From the NCBI GenBank assembly GCA_903902345.1, contig CAIUUR010000415.1, positions 1-36,315 on the forward strand: a stretch of 36,315 nt of DNA, given 5' to 3'. This DNA is from an uncultured Geobacteraceae bacterium (GTDB lineage Bacteria > Desulfobacterota > Desulfuromonadia > Geobacterales > CAIOGM01). The notes beneath the pieces are model-generated. The model made no database searches and was not told the origin of the DNA. It saw only the letters and a list, made by a program, of their open reading frames with translations. Below, piece by piece: positions 23,989 through 32,114 of the stretch (within the stretch, counting starts at the first letter, position 1; every line of letters starts with the position of its first letter). A program made the position numbers and the translations under genes.

Positions 23989-25113
23989 TTAAGCGGCCAC
24001 CACCAGGTTATCCCGGTGAATGATCTCGTCGGAGTAGCGATAGCCGAGGATCTCTTCGATCTCGCCACTCTTGTGGCCAAGAATGGCCTGAATCTCGGAG
24101 GAAGAGTAATCAACGATTCCCCGGCAGAACTCCACCTCATCCGCTCCGCAGACCCGGACGCAGGCCCCCCGATCGAAACTTCCCTCCACCCGGACGATCC
24201 CCGAGGGGAGAAGACTCCGGCCATGACCGGCAAGGGCGGCACTGGCGCCGGCATCGACGATGATCCGCCCCGTCGTCCGGAGGGTGTGGGCAATCCAGTG
24301 CTTGCGGCTGGTCAGACTCTTTCCCGCAGGGAGAAACAGGGTTCCCACCTCCTCCCCCGCCAGCACCCGGGCGATGAGCCCGGGCTGCGTGCCGTTGAGC
24401 ATGATGGTGGGAACGCCGTACTCCCCTGCCCGCTTGGCCGCCGCCACCTTGGTGGCCATTCCTCCAGTCCCCACAGTGGAACCGGTCCCCCCCGCAGCCA
24501 GTTCCACTTCCCGGGTGATCTTCTTCACGGTGTGGATGAGGCGGGCGTCAGGGTTACTCCGGGGGTCGGCGTCGTAAAAACCGTCGATGTCGGTAAGGAT
24601 CATGAGAAGTTGGGCATCGGCCAGATTGGTCACAAGGGCCGAGAGGTTATCGTTGTCCCCGAACTTGATCTCGTCCACGGCGACGGTGTCGTTCTCGTTG
24701 ATGATGGGGATTACGCCGTACCCCAGGAGGGTGTCGATGGTGGCGCGGGCATTGAGGAAGCGGTGGCGGTTGGCCAGATCGTCCCGGGTGAGGAGGAGTT
24801 GGGCCACCGTGAAGCCATGGGGGTCAAAGGCGTTTTCGTAGGCATGCATGAGCCGCGACTGCCCCACCGCGGCGGTGGCCTGTTTTTGAGGGATGGTCCG
24901 AGGGCGCTCTTCCAGCCCCAGCTTCCTCCGGCCGGCGGCGATGGCCCCGGAAGAGACGATGACGACCTCCTTGCCATCCCGCCGAAGTCGGGCGACCTGG
25001 CCGGCAAGCCCTGCCATGAGGGTATCATCCAGACCGCTCCCCTGACCGGTGAGGACTCCGCTGCCGATCTTGATGACAATCCGCCGGAAGTTTTTCAGAA
25101 GTTCGTTACGCAT
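23989..25113 (-). CDS. proB: Glutamate 5-kinase
   Basis: A 374-residue enzyme that phosphorylates the gamma-carboxyl of glutamate, the feedback-inhibited first step of proline synthesis. The amino-acid kinase domain begins [14 protein letters not shown] and includes [35 protein letters not shown] and [18 protein letters not shown]-terminal PUA domain (about 275-370) contains [15 protein letters not shown] and [10 protein letters not shown]. It lies 68 bp after obgE in the same direction and is followed by uma2 and proA. Confidence 0.97.
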   Translation of the reverse strand: MRNELLKNFRRIVIKIGSGVLTGQGSGLDDTLMAGLAGQVARLRRDGKEVVIVSSGAIAAGRRKLGLEERPRTIPQKQATAAVGQSRLMHAYENAFDPHGFTVAQLLLTRDDLANRHRFLNARATIDTLLGYGVIPIINENDTVAVDEIKFGDNDNLSALVTNLADAQLLMILTDIDGFYDADPRSNPDARLIHTVKKITREVELAAGGTGSTVGTGGMATKVAAAKRAGEYGVPTIMLNGTQPGLIARVLAGEEVGTLFLPAGKSLTSRKHWIAHTLRTTGRIIVDAGASAALAGHGRSLLPSGIVRVEGSFDRGACVRVCGADEVEFCRGIVDYSSSEIQAILGHKSGEIEEILGYRYSDEIIHRDNLVVAA

Positions 25114-25181
25114 GGGTGACGCTCTACAGGGCGTTTTTAACGAAACAAAAGTTTACCACGGCCAAAGCGGGAGTGCAAACA

Positions 25182-26198
25182 CTACCACTCCTCTTCAGCC
25201 TCTCCCCAGAGAATGCGGGCTATTTCATCCAGGAGGGGCTCGATCCCTTCGCCGGAGGCGGCGGAGATGGGAAAGAGCGGGATGCCCCGTTCCTGAAACC
25301 AGGGGAGTATTTCCTCTAGATTTTCGCGCACATGGGGTAGATCCATCTTGTTCACCACCACGATCTGCTTTTTCCGGCTCAGTTCCTCGCTGAAGAGGGA
25401 GAGCTCCCGGTTCAGAGCCTCGTACTCCCGGATGGGGTCCCGGTCGGGCATCCAGGAGAGGTCAAGAATATGGAGAAGAAAGTCGGTCCGCTCCACATGG
25501 CGCAGGAACCGCAAACCCAGCCCCGCCCCCTCGTGAGCCCCCTCGATGAGTCCCGGAATATCGGCGACAACAAAGGAACGGTAGTTCTTGTAGAGAACCA
25601 CCCCCAGATTGGGGATCAGGGTGGTAAAGGGATAGTCGGCGATCTTGGGGCGGGCCGCAGAGATCTTGGCAATGAGGGACGACTTACCCACACTGGGGAA
25701 GCCCAGGAGACCCACATCGGCCATGAGCTTCAGCTCCAGTCGGAGCCACCGCTCTTCCCCCTCCTCCCCCGGTTGAGCGAACTTGGGAGCCGTGTTGGTG
25801 GAAGAGGCAAACCGGGCGTTTCCCTGCCCTCCCCTCCCTCCCTTGAGGAGGACAATCCGCTCCCCCGCCGCGGTGAGATCAGCCAAAACCTCGCCGCTCT
25901 CGGCATCCTTGATGACCGTGCCCGGCGGAACAAGGATTGTCACCCCCTCGCCGTTGGCGCCGTGGCGGTTCTTCCCCATACCGTGATGACCCCGCTCCGC
26001 CTTCTGATGGGGGCGGTAGCGAAGGTCCAGGAGGGTGGAGATGGTGGATGTTGTCTCAAAGACAATATCCCCCCCCCTGCCGCCGTCCCCTCCGTCGGGT
26101 CCGCCGAACGGGATGAACTTCTCCCGGCGAAAGGAAACACAACCGGCGCCGCCGTGACCGGAAGCCACGAAAATTTTCACTTCATCGACAAACTGCAT
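25182..26198 (-). CDS. obgE: GTPase Obg (ribosome assembly / stress)
   Basis: A 338-residue Obg protein. The N-terminal glycine-rich Obg fold ([32 protein letters not shown]) is followed by a G domain with G1 [10 protein letters not shown], switch [10 protein letters not shown]3 [16 protein letters not shown] and G4 NKMD. It acts on the large ribosomal subunit and responds to ppGpp. The C-terminal extension found in some Obgs is short here. It follows rpmA with a 75-bp gap and belongs to the conserved rplU-rpmA-obgE arrangement. Confidence 0.97.
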   Translation of the reverse strand: MQFVDEVKIFVASGHGGAGCVSFRREKFIPFGGPDGGDGGRGGDIVFETTSTISTLLDLRYRPHQKAERGHHGMGKNRHGANGEGVTILVPPGTVIKDAESGEVLADLTAAGERIVLLKGGRGGQGNARFASSTNTAPKFAQPGEEGEERWLRLELKLMADVGLLGFPSVGKSSLIAKISAARPKIADYPFTTLIPNLGVVLYKNYRSFVVADIPGLIEGAHEGAGLGLRFLRHVERTDFLLHILDLSWMPDRDPIREYEALNRELSLFSEELSRKKQIVVVNKMDLPHVRENLEEILPWFQERGIPLFPISAASGEGIEPLLDEIARILWGEAEEEW

Positions 26199-26273
26199 GA
26201 TTGATCTTCCCCAAACGACAGAAGCCCGAAGCTTTACGGCTCCGGGCTCCCTGAATTCACTTCCAAGGGATTT

Positions 26274-26531
26274 CTAGTTTACGGGATAAACGGAGACTTT
26301 CTTCCGGTCCTTCCCCATCCGCTCATACTTGACAACTCCGTCGATGAGAGCAAAGAGAGTGTAATCCTTGCCGCATCCCACGTTATTGCCGGGATGGATC
26401 TTGGTGCCGTGCTGCCGGAAGATGATGTTGCCGGCTCTCACCTGCTCATCACCGAACTTCTTGCAGCCGAGTCTCTGTCCTGAGGAGTCACGCCCGTTCC
26501 TGGTGCTTCCCCCTGCTTTCTTGTGAGCCAT
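26274..26531 (-). CDS. rpmA: 50S ribosomal protein L27
   Basis: An 85-residue L27 starting [19 protein letters not shown], with the conserved [25 protein letters not shown]. Its N-terminus reaches the peptidyl transferase centre. The protein begins MAHKKAGG directly, so there is no N-terminal extension of the kind cleaved in Firmicutes. It lies 30 bp after rplU in the same operon. Confidence 0.98.
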   Translation of the reverse strand: MAHKKAGGSTRNGRDSSGQRLGCKKFGDEQVRAGNIIFRQHGTKIHPGNNVGCGKDYTLFALIDGVVKYERMGKDRKKVSVYPVN

Positions 26532-26561
26532 ATCTGAATCCTCCTACCCTGGCGACGACGC

Positions 26562-26870
26562 TCAGGCTTTGATCTGTACTATCTTGAGAATCGTACGGGG
26601 CTGACGGTGACCGCGCAGCTTCCGGGTCCCCTTCCGGCGTTTGGACTTGAACACCAGAATTTTCTTGTCCTTCCCCTGCTGGACAATAGTCCCGACCACA
26701 CAGGCGCTGGGAACCAGCGGCGCACCGATGACGATGGAATCGCCACCTACCATGAGAACTTCGTTGAGCTCGATGCTGTCGCCGATCTCGCCCTGAAGTT
26801 TTTCCACCTTGAGAAATTCACCTTCGGAGACCTTGTACTGCTTCCCTCCGGTTCTGACCACTGCGTACAT
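26562..26870 (-). CDS. rplU: 50S ribosomal protein L21
   Basis: A 102-residue L21 from the ATG at 26870 (MYAVVRTGGKQYKVSEG), with the C-terminal KRRKGTRKLRGHRQPRT block. An AGGTGG lies 8 nt upstream. The frame is open to 26951 but the preceding residues are not part of the family. It is the first gene of the ribosomal-obgE-proBA operon and has its own promoter. Confidence 0.98.
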   Translation of the reverse strand: MYAVVRTGGKQYKVSEGEFLKVEKLQGEIGDSIELNEVLMVGGDSIVIGAPLVPSACVVGTIVQQGKDKKILVFKSKRRKGTRKLRGHRQPRTILKIVQIKA

Positions 26871-26910
26871 AAGGAATACCACCTTTTGCCGTTTTTTCGA
26901 TGAGCACCTG

Positions 26911-26939
26911 AAAATAGACAAAAACGTTGTCAACGTCAA
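26911..26939 (-). promoter_or_regulatory. Predicted sigma-70 promoter of rplU
   Basis: TTGACG (26934-26939), 17 bp, TATTTT (26911-26916) on the minus strand, giving a leader of about 35 nt to the rplU start. The -35 box lies within 20 bp of the stop of the upstream Rieske gene. Confidence 0.6.
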
Positions 26940-26956
26940 GCTTTTTTTCATCCCTG

Positions 26957-27256
26957 TCAGGAAATATCCACGAACAACTCGTCCCCCCGGAGCTCCGTGG
27001 GATAGATCTTCAGCTGAAATGCGGGTGCATCGATGCAGGCGCCACTCCTGAGATCAAACCGGAAGCCATGGCGCGGGCAGGAGATGAACCCCTCCTTGAC
27101 GATTCCTCCGCTCATGGGGCTCCCCTGGTGAGGGCACTCGTCGTCGCAGACAAAGAACTCCCCCTTGACGTTAACGAGGAGCAGAGCCTTGCCACCCAGC
27201 GTGACCCCCTTCTTGCCGAAGCTGGGAATTTCCGAGGTTTTGGCAGCGAAGATCAT
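26957..27256 (-). CDS. Small Rieske [2Fe-2S] protein
   Basis: A 99-residue Rieske ferredoxin. The two cluster-binding motifs are C-x-H (CPHQGSPMSGG, about 41-51) and C-x2-H (ISCPRHGFRFDLRSG, about 58-72), as in NirD and dioxygenase ferredoxins. No signal peptide or membrane anchor is present, so it is cytoplasmic. It lies 16 bp after purT and may be co-transcribed with it. The electron partner is unknown. Confidence 0.9.
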   Translation of the reverse strand: MIFAAKTSEIPSFGKKGVTLGGKALLLVNVKGEFFVCDDECPHQGSPMSGGIVKEGFISCPRHGFRFDLRSGACIDAPAFQLKIYPTELRGDELFVDIS

Positions 27257-27272
27257 ACATTCCTCCCAGAAA

Positions 27273-28454
27273 TCAATTATTGACTATTTTTACCGCATGG
27301 GCTGCCCGTTCCGCACGACGCCGGGCCTGATCCGTATCTTCCCCCAGGGCCAGCGCCACCCCCATTCGCCGCCCTTTGCGGGTGTCGGGCTTGCCGAAGA
27401 GCCGGATCTTCGAGTCGGGAACCGCCAGAGCGGCGTCGATCCCGTGAAAGGAGACCGACAACGACGACTCCTCCGCCAGAATGGCGTGAGACGCCCCGGG
27501 TGCAAGGAGGACAATCTCCGGCACCGGCAGGCCGAGGATAGCCCGGACATGGAGTTCGAACTCCGACAGGTTCTGGGACACCATGGTGACCATCCCCGTA
27601 TCGTGAGGACGGGGAGAGACCTCGCTGAAGTAGACGACATCACCCTTGATGAAGAACTCCACCCCGAAGAGCCCATGCCCCCCCAACGCCCCGGTGATGA
27701 CCTGGGCTTGACGCTGAGCCTCGGCCAGCGCCTCGGGCGCCATGGCCATGGGTTGCCACGACTCGTGATAGTCCCCTTTTATCTGAACATGCCCTATGGG
27801 AGGACAACAGCGGGTCCCCCCCGCATATCTCACCGTTAGGAGGGTGATCTCATAGTCGAAGGGGATGAACTCCTCCACGATGACCCGGTCCGAAGCCCCC
27901 CGCGCCCCTTCCAGGGCATACTGCCAGGCGGCGTCAATCTCGGCTCCGTCCCGTACCACGCTCTGCCCCTTGCCGGAGGAGCTCATGATCGGCTTCACCA
28001 CGCAGGGCATACCGATGGTCTCCACGGCGGAGCGAAACTCTTCCAGGGTCGAGGCGAAGGCGTAGTCCGCCGTGGGGAGCCCCAGATCCTCGGCAGCCAG
28101 GGTCCGTATCCCCTCCCGGTTCATGGTTAAATTGGTGGCCCGGGCCGAGGGGATGACGGTGAATCCTTCCTGCTCCAACTCCAGCAGGAGTAGGGTGTTT
28201 ATGGCTTCGATCTCGGGAACGATGTAGGACGGCTGCTCCAGGCGGATCACCCGCTCCAGCTCTCCCCGGTCCAGCATATTGATCACGTGGCTCCGATGGG
28301 CCACCTGCATGGCCGGAGCATCCGGATACCGGTCCACGGCGATGACCTCCACCCCCAGTCGCTGGGCCTCCAACGCAACTTCTTTCCCCAGCTCCCCCGA
28401 CCCCAGCAGCAGCAACCGGGTCGCCCCCTCCTTCAACGGTGTACCAATCTTCAT
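27273..28454 (-). CDS. purT: Formate-dependent phosphoribosylglycinamide formyltransferase PurT
   Basis: A 393-residue ATP-grasp enzyme that formylates GAR with free formate and ATP in purine synthesis. It begins [30 protein letters not shown] and has [31 protein letters not shown] and [24 protein letters not shown], all diagnostic for PurT rather than PurK. AGGGAGGGGAA precedes the ATG at 28454. Formate use suits an anaerobe. An upstream frame reaches 28496 without family similarity. Confidence 0.97.
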   Translation of the reverse strand: MKIGTPLKEGATRLLLLGSGELGKEVALEAQRLGVEVIAVDRYPDAPAMQVAHRSHVINMLDRGELERVIRLEQPSYIVPEIEAINTLLLLELEQEGFTVIPSARATNLTMNREGIRTLAAEDLGLPTADYAFASTLEEFRSAVETIGMPCVVKPIMSSSGKGQSVVRDGAEIDAAWQYALEGARGASDRVIVEEFIPFDYEITLLTVRYAGGTRCCPPIGHVQIKGDYHESWQPMAMAPEALAEAQRQAQVITGALGGHGLFGVEFFIKGDVVYFSEVSPRPHDTGMVTMVSQNLSEFELHVRAILGLPVPEIVLLAPGASHAILAEESSLSVSFHGIDAALAVPDSKIRLFGKPDTRKGRRMGVALALGEDTDQARRRAERAAHAVKIVNN

Positions 28455-28534
28455 TTCCCCTCCCTCCATAAAACCCATCCGGTTACAACTCGTCACGAAT
28501 CAACCAGTTATCTTTATTCGTGTATTTCGTGTAT

Positions 28535-28562
28535 TTCGTGGTTAAAATGCTTTTTCGGGTTA
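28535..28562. repeat. Dispersed repeat copy related to 14853-14879
   Basis: TTCGTGGTTAAAATGC followed by TTTTTCGGGTTA matches the inverse of 14853-14879 at 24 of 28 positions. It is preceded by three tandem copies of a 9-bp TTTCGTGTA-like unit (28516-28540). It lies in the 164-bp gap between ubiE and purT. Confidence 0.6.
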
Positions 28563-28618
28563 CGTTTACCCTGTTTCCTCTGTTGCCATGCCGGGCGATT
28601 TAGGCTACGATGCTCACA

Positions 28619-29326
28619 CTATTTATCGCCACAGTAGATGGTGGCTATGCCCAATGTCAAGTCCCGGTGGGTGATGTTTTTGAACCCGGCACGAGCCATA
28701 AGCCCCTTGAACTCCTGACGTGAGGGAAATTCCAGGACCGAATCGGGAAGATACTGATAGGCGCTTTTCTGGGAAAAGAGCCCCCCGATTGCGGGGAGGA
28801 CTTTCAGAAAGTACCAGCCGTACAGAGCCTTGAACAGCGGGAAGACGGGAGTAGAGAACTCCAGGATGACCGCATTCCCCCCCGGCTTCAGAATCCGGCA
28901 CATTTCGGCAAGCCCCCGGGGACGATCCACGACATTTCTGATACCGAAAGCGATGGTGACCGAATCGAAGGAGCCATCGGGGTAGGGGATCTCTTCGCAG
29001 GCCGCCACCGCCAGCTCGATCCTCCCCGCATGGGGAGAAGCTGCCACCTTCTCTCTGCCGATGGCGACCATTTCCGGAGTAAAATCGATGCCGGCAATCA
29101 GCACCTCGGGCGGCGTACGGGCCGCGATGGCCAACGCCAGATCCCCGGTTCCGGTGGCAACATCCAACACCCTCCCCCGGTTGCCGCACCTGACCAACCC
29201 GACAGCAACCCGCCGCCACCGGCGGTCGATTCCCAGGCTCAGGAGACGGTTGAGAAAGTCGTAGCGGGGAGCGATTGCCCCGAACATACTCCGTATCTGC
29301 TCCCCTTTGGGGGTGATTCTGTACAT
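28619..29326 (-). CDS. ubiE: Demethylmenaquinone / C-methyltransferase UbiE (MenG)
   Basis: A 235-residue SAM methyltransferase that adds the last methyl group in menaquinone synthesis. It begins MYRITPKGEQIRSMFGAIAPRYDFLNRLLSLGIDRRW, and has SAM motif I VLDVATGTGDLAL, AACEEIPYPDGSFDSVTIAFGIRNVVDRP and GGNAVILEFSTP. The start at 29326 is chosen because the family begins here; the frame extends to 29476 over DNA shared with the cdaA upstream region. In a Geobacter-like anaerobe the likely product is menaquinone. It is divergent from cdaA. Confidence 0.95.
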   Translation of the reverse strand: MYRITPKGEQIRSMFGAIAPRYDFLNRLLSLGIDRRWRRVAVGLVRCGNRGRVLDVATGTGDLALAIAARTPPEVLIAGIDFTPEMVAIGREKVAASPHAGRIELAVAACEEIPYPDGSFDSVTIAFGIRNVVDRPRGLAEMCRILKPGGNAVILEFSTPVFPLFKALYGWYFLKVLPAIGGLFSQKSAYQYLPDSVLEFPSRQEFKGLMARAGFKNITHRDLTLGIATIYCGDK

Positions 29327-29476
29327 CGTATACGTATCCTTGTGTACTGGTAATGAGCTACGTTTTCGGCGGACGCCGACGACTCTCCAGTGTGTAGCAC
29401 AGAAACCGGCGCCCTTGCCAGCACAAATTGTCCCTGACATCCGACACCTCCGCAAGAGAAAGGAATCCATCCCCAC

Positions 29477-30895
29477 ATGTTTCCCCTGATTCGCGTTCAG
29501 GACATTGCCGACATACTCATAATGTCGTTTCTTGTCTACCAGCTCTACCGCTGGTTCAAGAATACCAAGACACTTCAGGTCCTCATCGGCCTCGGATCGC
29601 TGGCGCTACTCTATGTGGTGACGAAAAACCTGGGGCTCTTCATGACGAGCTGGATACTCCAGGAACTGGGAACCGTCTTCTTCATACTGCTCATCGTGAT
29701 CTTCCAGACCGAGATCCGCCAGGCGCTCTACCGCTTCAGTCTCTTCCGCAACCTCTTCGGCCGGGAAGACACAGGGAATTCGGTGGATTTCCTCCAGTTC
29801 AGCACCACGGTCTTCACCCTGGCCGGCTCGCGCACCGGTGCGCTCATCGTCTTCCAGCGCGACGAACCGCTGGATGAATATCTGCTCCACGGCGTCCCCC
29901 TGGACGCCCTCCTCAGTGGACAACTGGTTTCCACCATTTTCCAGAACGGCACCCCCCTCCATGACGGCGCCGTGCTGATCAAGGAAGGGCGGGTGGCCCA
30001 GGCATCCAGTCATCTTCCCCTCTCCACCAGCCCTGACCTCCCGCAGCACTACGGCACCCGCCACCGGGCCGCCCTGGGCCTCACCGAACGCTCCGACGCG
30101 GTGGTCGTAGTGGTCTCCGAGGAACGGGGCGCAGTATCACTGGTAAGGGGGGGCGAACTGGAACCGGTACAGACCCCCGAACTGCTGGCCGAGGCGCTCC
30201 ACGGCCTGCTAGCCCGAACGGTTCAGACCACCGCGGCACTGGGGAACGGCATCCGGCAGACGGTCTTTGCCGATCTTCGGACCAAGGGACTGGTGGTCAT
30301 CCTCATCACCGCCGCCTGGCTCATGATTACCGGCAGACAGGGGGAGATCATCACCGTTACCGCCCCCCTGCGCTTCCACAACCTTCCGGAAAAACTCGTC
30401 CTTATCAAGAGCGATCCGGAAACGGTGGACCTGCAGCTCAAGGTCCTCTCAAGCCTGATTCCCACCCCCAAGAGCTCCGAACTGGTTGCGGATCTGGATC
30501 TTTCCACCATCAAGGAGGGAAGCACCGGCATCACGGTGAAAAACGGTGACGTGAAACTCCCCCTGGGAGTGGTCGTCTCCGCCGTCACCCCCACCACCGT
30601 CACGGTTACCGCGGACAGAAAAGTCAGCCGGGATATCCCCATCAAGGTCACGACGGTAAAATCCCTCCCCGGACGGAGGCGACTCCGTTTACTCCGCCCC
30701 CAACCGGCAAGCATGACCGTGGAAGGGCCCCAGCGGGTGGTGGACCGGATCGACAACCTCCCCACCGAAGCGATCGATCTCAGCGGCATCACTCAGAACA
30801 GCACCCTGGAAAGAAAGGTAACTTCTCCTGACCCTTCGGTGAGAGTGTTGCAGGGCGAAAAGGTCTCCGTCACGCTGGAGATCTCCCGAAAATAG
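29477..30895 (+). CDS. cdaA: Diadenylate cyclase CdaA fused to YbbR (CdaR-like) domains
   Basis: A 472-residue protein. Three membrane helices (about 10-25, 33-50, 62-78) are followed by a DAC domain with both active-site motifs, HDGAV (162-166) and GTRHRAALG (193-201), which make c-di-AMP from two ATP. A fourth hydrophobic stretch (about 270-286) leads into at least two YbbR repeats on the outer side (about 290-470; LPEKLVLIKSDPETVDLQL, SRDIPIKVTT, VEGPQRVVDRI). In Firmicutes, CdaA and its regulator CdaR/YbbR are separate genes; here they are one chain. A weak AGAAAGGA precedes the ATG. Its downstream neighbours are peptidoglycan genes. The YbbR part was assigned by pattern and length. Confidence 0.92.
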   Translation: MFPLIRVQDIADILIMSFLVYQLYRWFKNTKTLQVLIGLGSLALLYVVTKNLGLFMTSWILQELGTVFFILLIVIFQTEIRQALYRFSLFRNLFGREDTGNSVDFLQFSTTVFTLAGSRTGALIVFQRDEPLDEYLLHGVPLDALLSGQLVSTIFQNGTPLHDGAVLIKEGRVAQASSHLPLSTSPDLPQHYGTRHRAALGLTERSDAVVVVVSEERGAVSLVRGGELEPVQTPELLAEALHGLLARTVQTTAALGNGIRQTVFADLRTKGLVVILITAAWLMITGRQGEIITVTAPLRFHNLPEKLVLIKSDPETVDLQLKVLSSLIPTPKSSELVADLDLSTIKEGSTGITVKNGDVKLPLGVVVSAVTPTTVTVTADRKVSRDIPIKVTTVKSLPGRRRLRLLRPQPASMTVEGPQRVVDRIDNLPTEAIDLSGITQNSTLERKVTSPDPSVRVLQGEKVSVTLEISRK

Positions 30896-30993
30896 TCTCA
30901 CACCGTTTTCATGATTGACAGATGAGGCAGATTGTTATATAAAATATCCTCGCCCGCGTTTTAAACAAAACAAATACAACCGGAGATCCTGAC

Positions 30994-32034
30994 ATGACGA
31001 TTCGTTTTCCGATGATCGCCCTATGCCTGCTTCTCACCTCCTTCCCCTCCCTGGCCCTTGCCGCCACGACCCATAAGGTCAAGAAAAAAGAGTCCCTCAC
31101 CACCCTTGCCAGGAAATACCATGTCTCTGTCGCCGAACTGAAGAGCGCCAATAACATTGTCAGCAATCATGTCAAAAGCGGGGATCTCCTCGTCATTCCC
31201 CCTCGCACCGTCGCCACGGCCGCTGAGGCGTCCCCGGCCCGCAGGGATACGGTCTACCGTGTGCAAAAAGGGGATACGCTGGGAGGGGTGGCCCGCAAGA
31301 CGGGGATCGCCGCAACAGAATTAAAGAAACTGAACGATCTGCGGGGAATCAAGCCCCGATTGAAGCCTGGCCAGGTTCTGGCCCTGAAGAGCAGTGAACC
31401 GGTTGCAGGGACAAGGGTAAGAACGGCAACTCTTTCCAAGGCACTCCGAAACACGGAACTCTTCTCCGAGGACGAGTTCCAGCAAAGCCTGGAAGATCTT
31501 TCCGCCGCCGACCCGTCCAAGCCGGTGGATCTGGCCTCCACCGTGGAATTGGGAAAAAACGTTGACCAGACCACCGCCTTGAAAAGAACCGCCTACACCT
31601 TTCTCGGCGCCCATTACCAGTTCGGTGGCACCAAACGCAATTCCCTGGATTGTTCCAGCTTCGTGCAGCAGGTCTTTCGCGACATGAGTGTTCCTCTCCC
31701 CCGCACCGCCCGCGAACAATTCACGGTGGGTGACGTAGTCCTCCCCACGAACCTTCAGAAGGGTGATCTGGTCTTTTTTCACACCTACGCCCGGTTTCCA
31801 TCCCACGTGGGAATCTACCTGGGTGGAAACAAAATGATTCACGCCTCTTCCCGCGACCGGAGGGTTGTGATCTCCTCCTTCAATACCCCCTATTATCTGT
31901 CCCGGTTCATCGGCGCCAAGCGGATTTCCAAGATCAATCCCGACATCTTCAACATGAGTGAGCTCCTCACCGTCGCCGAAGAGGAACATGATGAGGACGT
32001 CCTCGCCAACGATACTCTGGGCATCTCCAACTGA
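30994..32034 (+). CDS. Exported LysM and NlpC/P60 cell-wall endopeptidase
   Basis: A 346-residue exported protein. The signal peptide (1-23, ending SLALA) is followed by two LysM modules (about 26-69 and 87-132; HKVKKKESLTTLARKYHVS and YRVQKGDTLGGVARKTGIA) that bind glycan. A linker (about 135-195) and an NlpC/P60 domain follow, with the catalytic Cys220 (LDCSSFVQQ), His271 (SHVGIYLG) and His283. It would cut peptide stems in peptidoglycan. GGAGATCC precedes the ATG at 30994. It is 98 bp after cdaA-ybbR and ends before a strong terminator. Confidence 0.93.
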   Translation: MTIRFPMIALCLLLTSFPSLALAATTHKVKKKESLTTLARKYHVSVAELKSANNIVSNHVKSGDLLVIPPRTVATAAEASPARRDTVYRVQKGDTLGGVARKTGIAATELKKLNDLRGIKPRLKPGQVLALKSSEPVAGTRVRTATLSKALRNTELFSEDEFQQSLEDLSAADPSKPVDLASTVELGKNVDQTTALKRTAYTFLGAHYQFGGTKRNSLDCSSFVQQVFRDMSVPLPRTAREQFTVGDVVLPTNLQKGDLVFFHTYARFPSHVGIYLGGNKMIHASSRDRRVVISSFNTPYYLSRFIGAKRISKINPDIFNMSELLTVAEEEHDEDVLANDTLGISN

Positions 32035-32060
32035 AGAAGCCGGCAACAAAAAAGCGGCAC

Positions 32061-32097
32061 AAAAAAATCCGGCTGACAGTGCCGGATTTTTTTTTTT
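32061..32097 (+). terminator. Intrinsic terminator between the hydrolase gene and murJ
   Basis: The stem AATCCGGC / GCCGGATT with a TGACAGT loop, preceded by seven A and followed by at least ten T, is a strong plus-strand intrinsic terminator (A-T pairs extend the stem). It ends directly before AAGGAG, the ribosome binding site of murJ, leaving no room for a separate promoter unless it overlaps the hairpin. Confidence 0.92.
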
Positions 32098-32114
32098 AAG
32101 GAGCGCTACCCACT

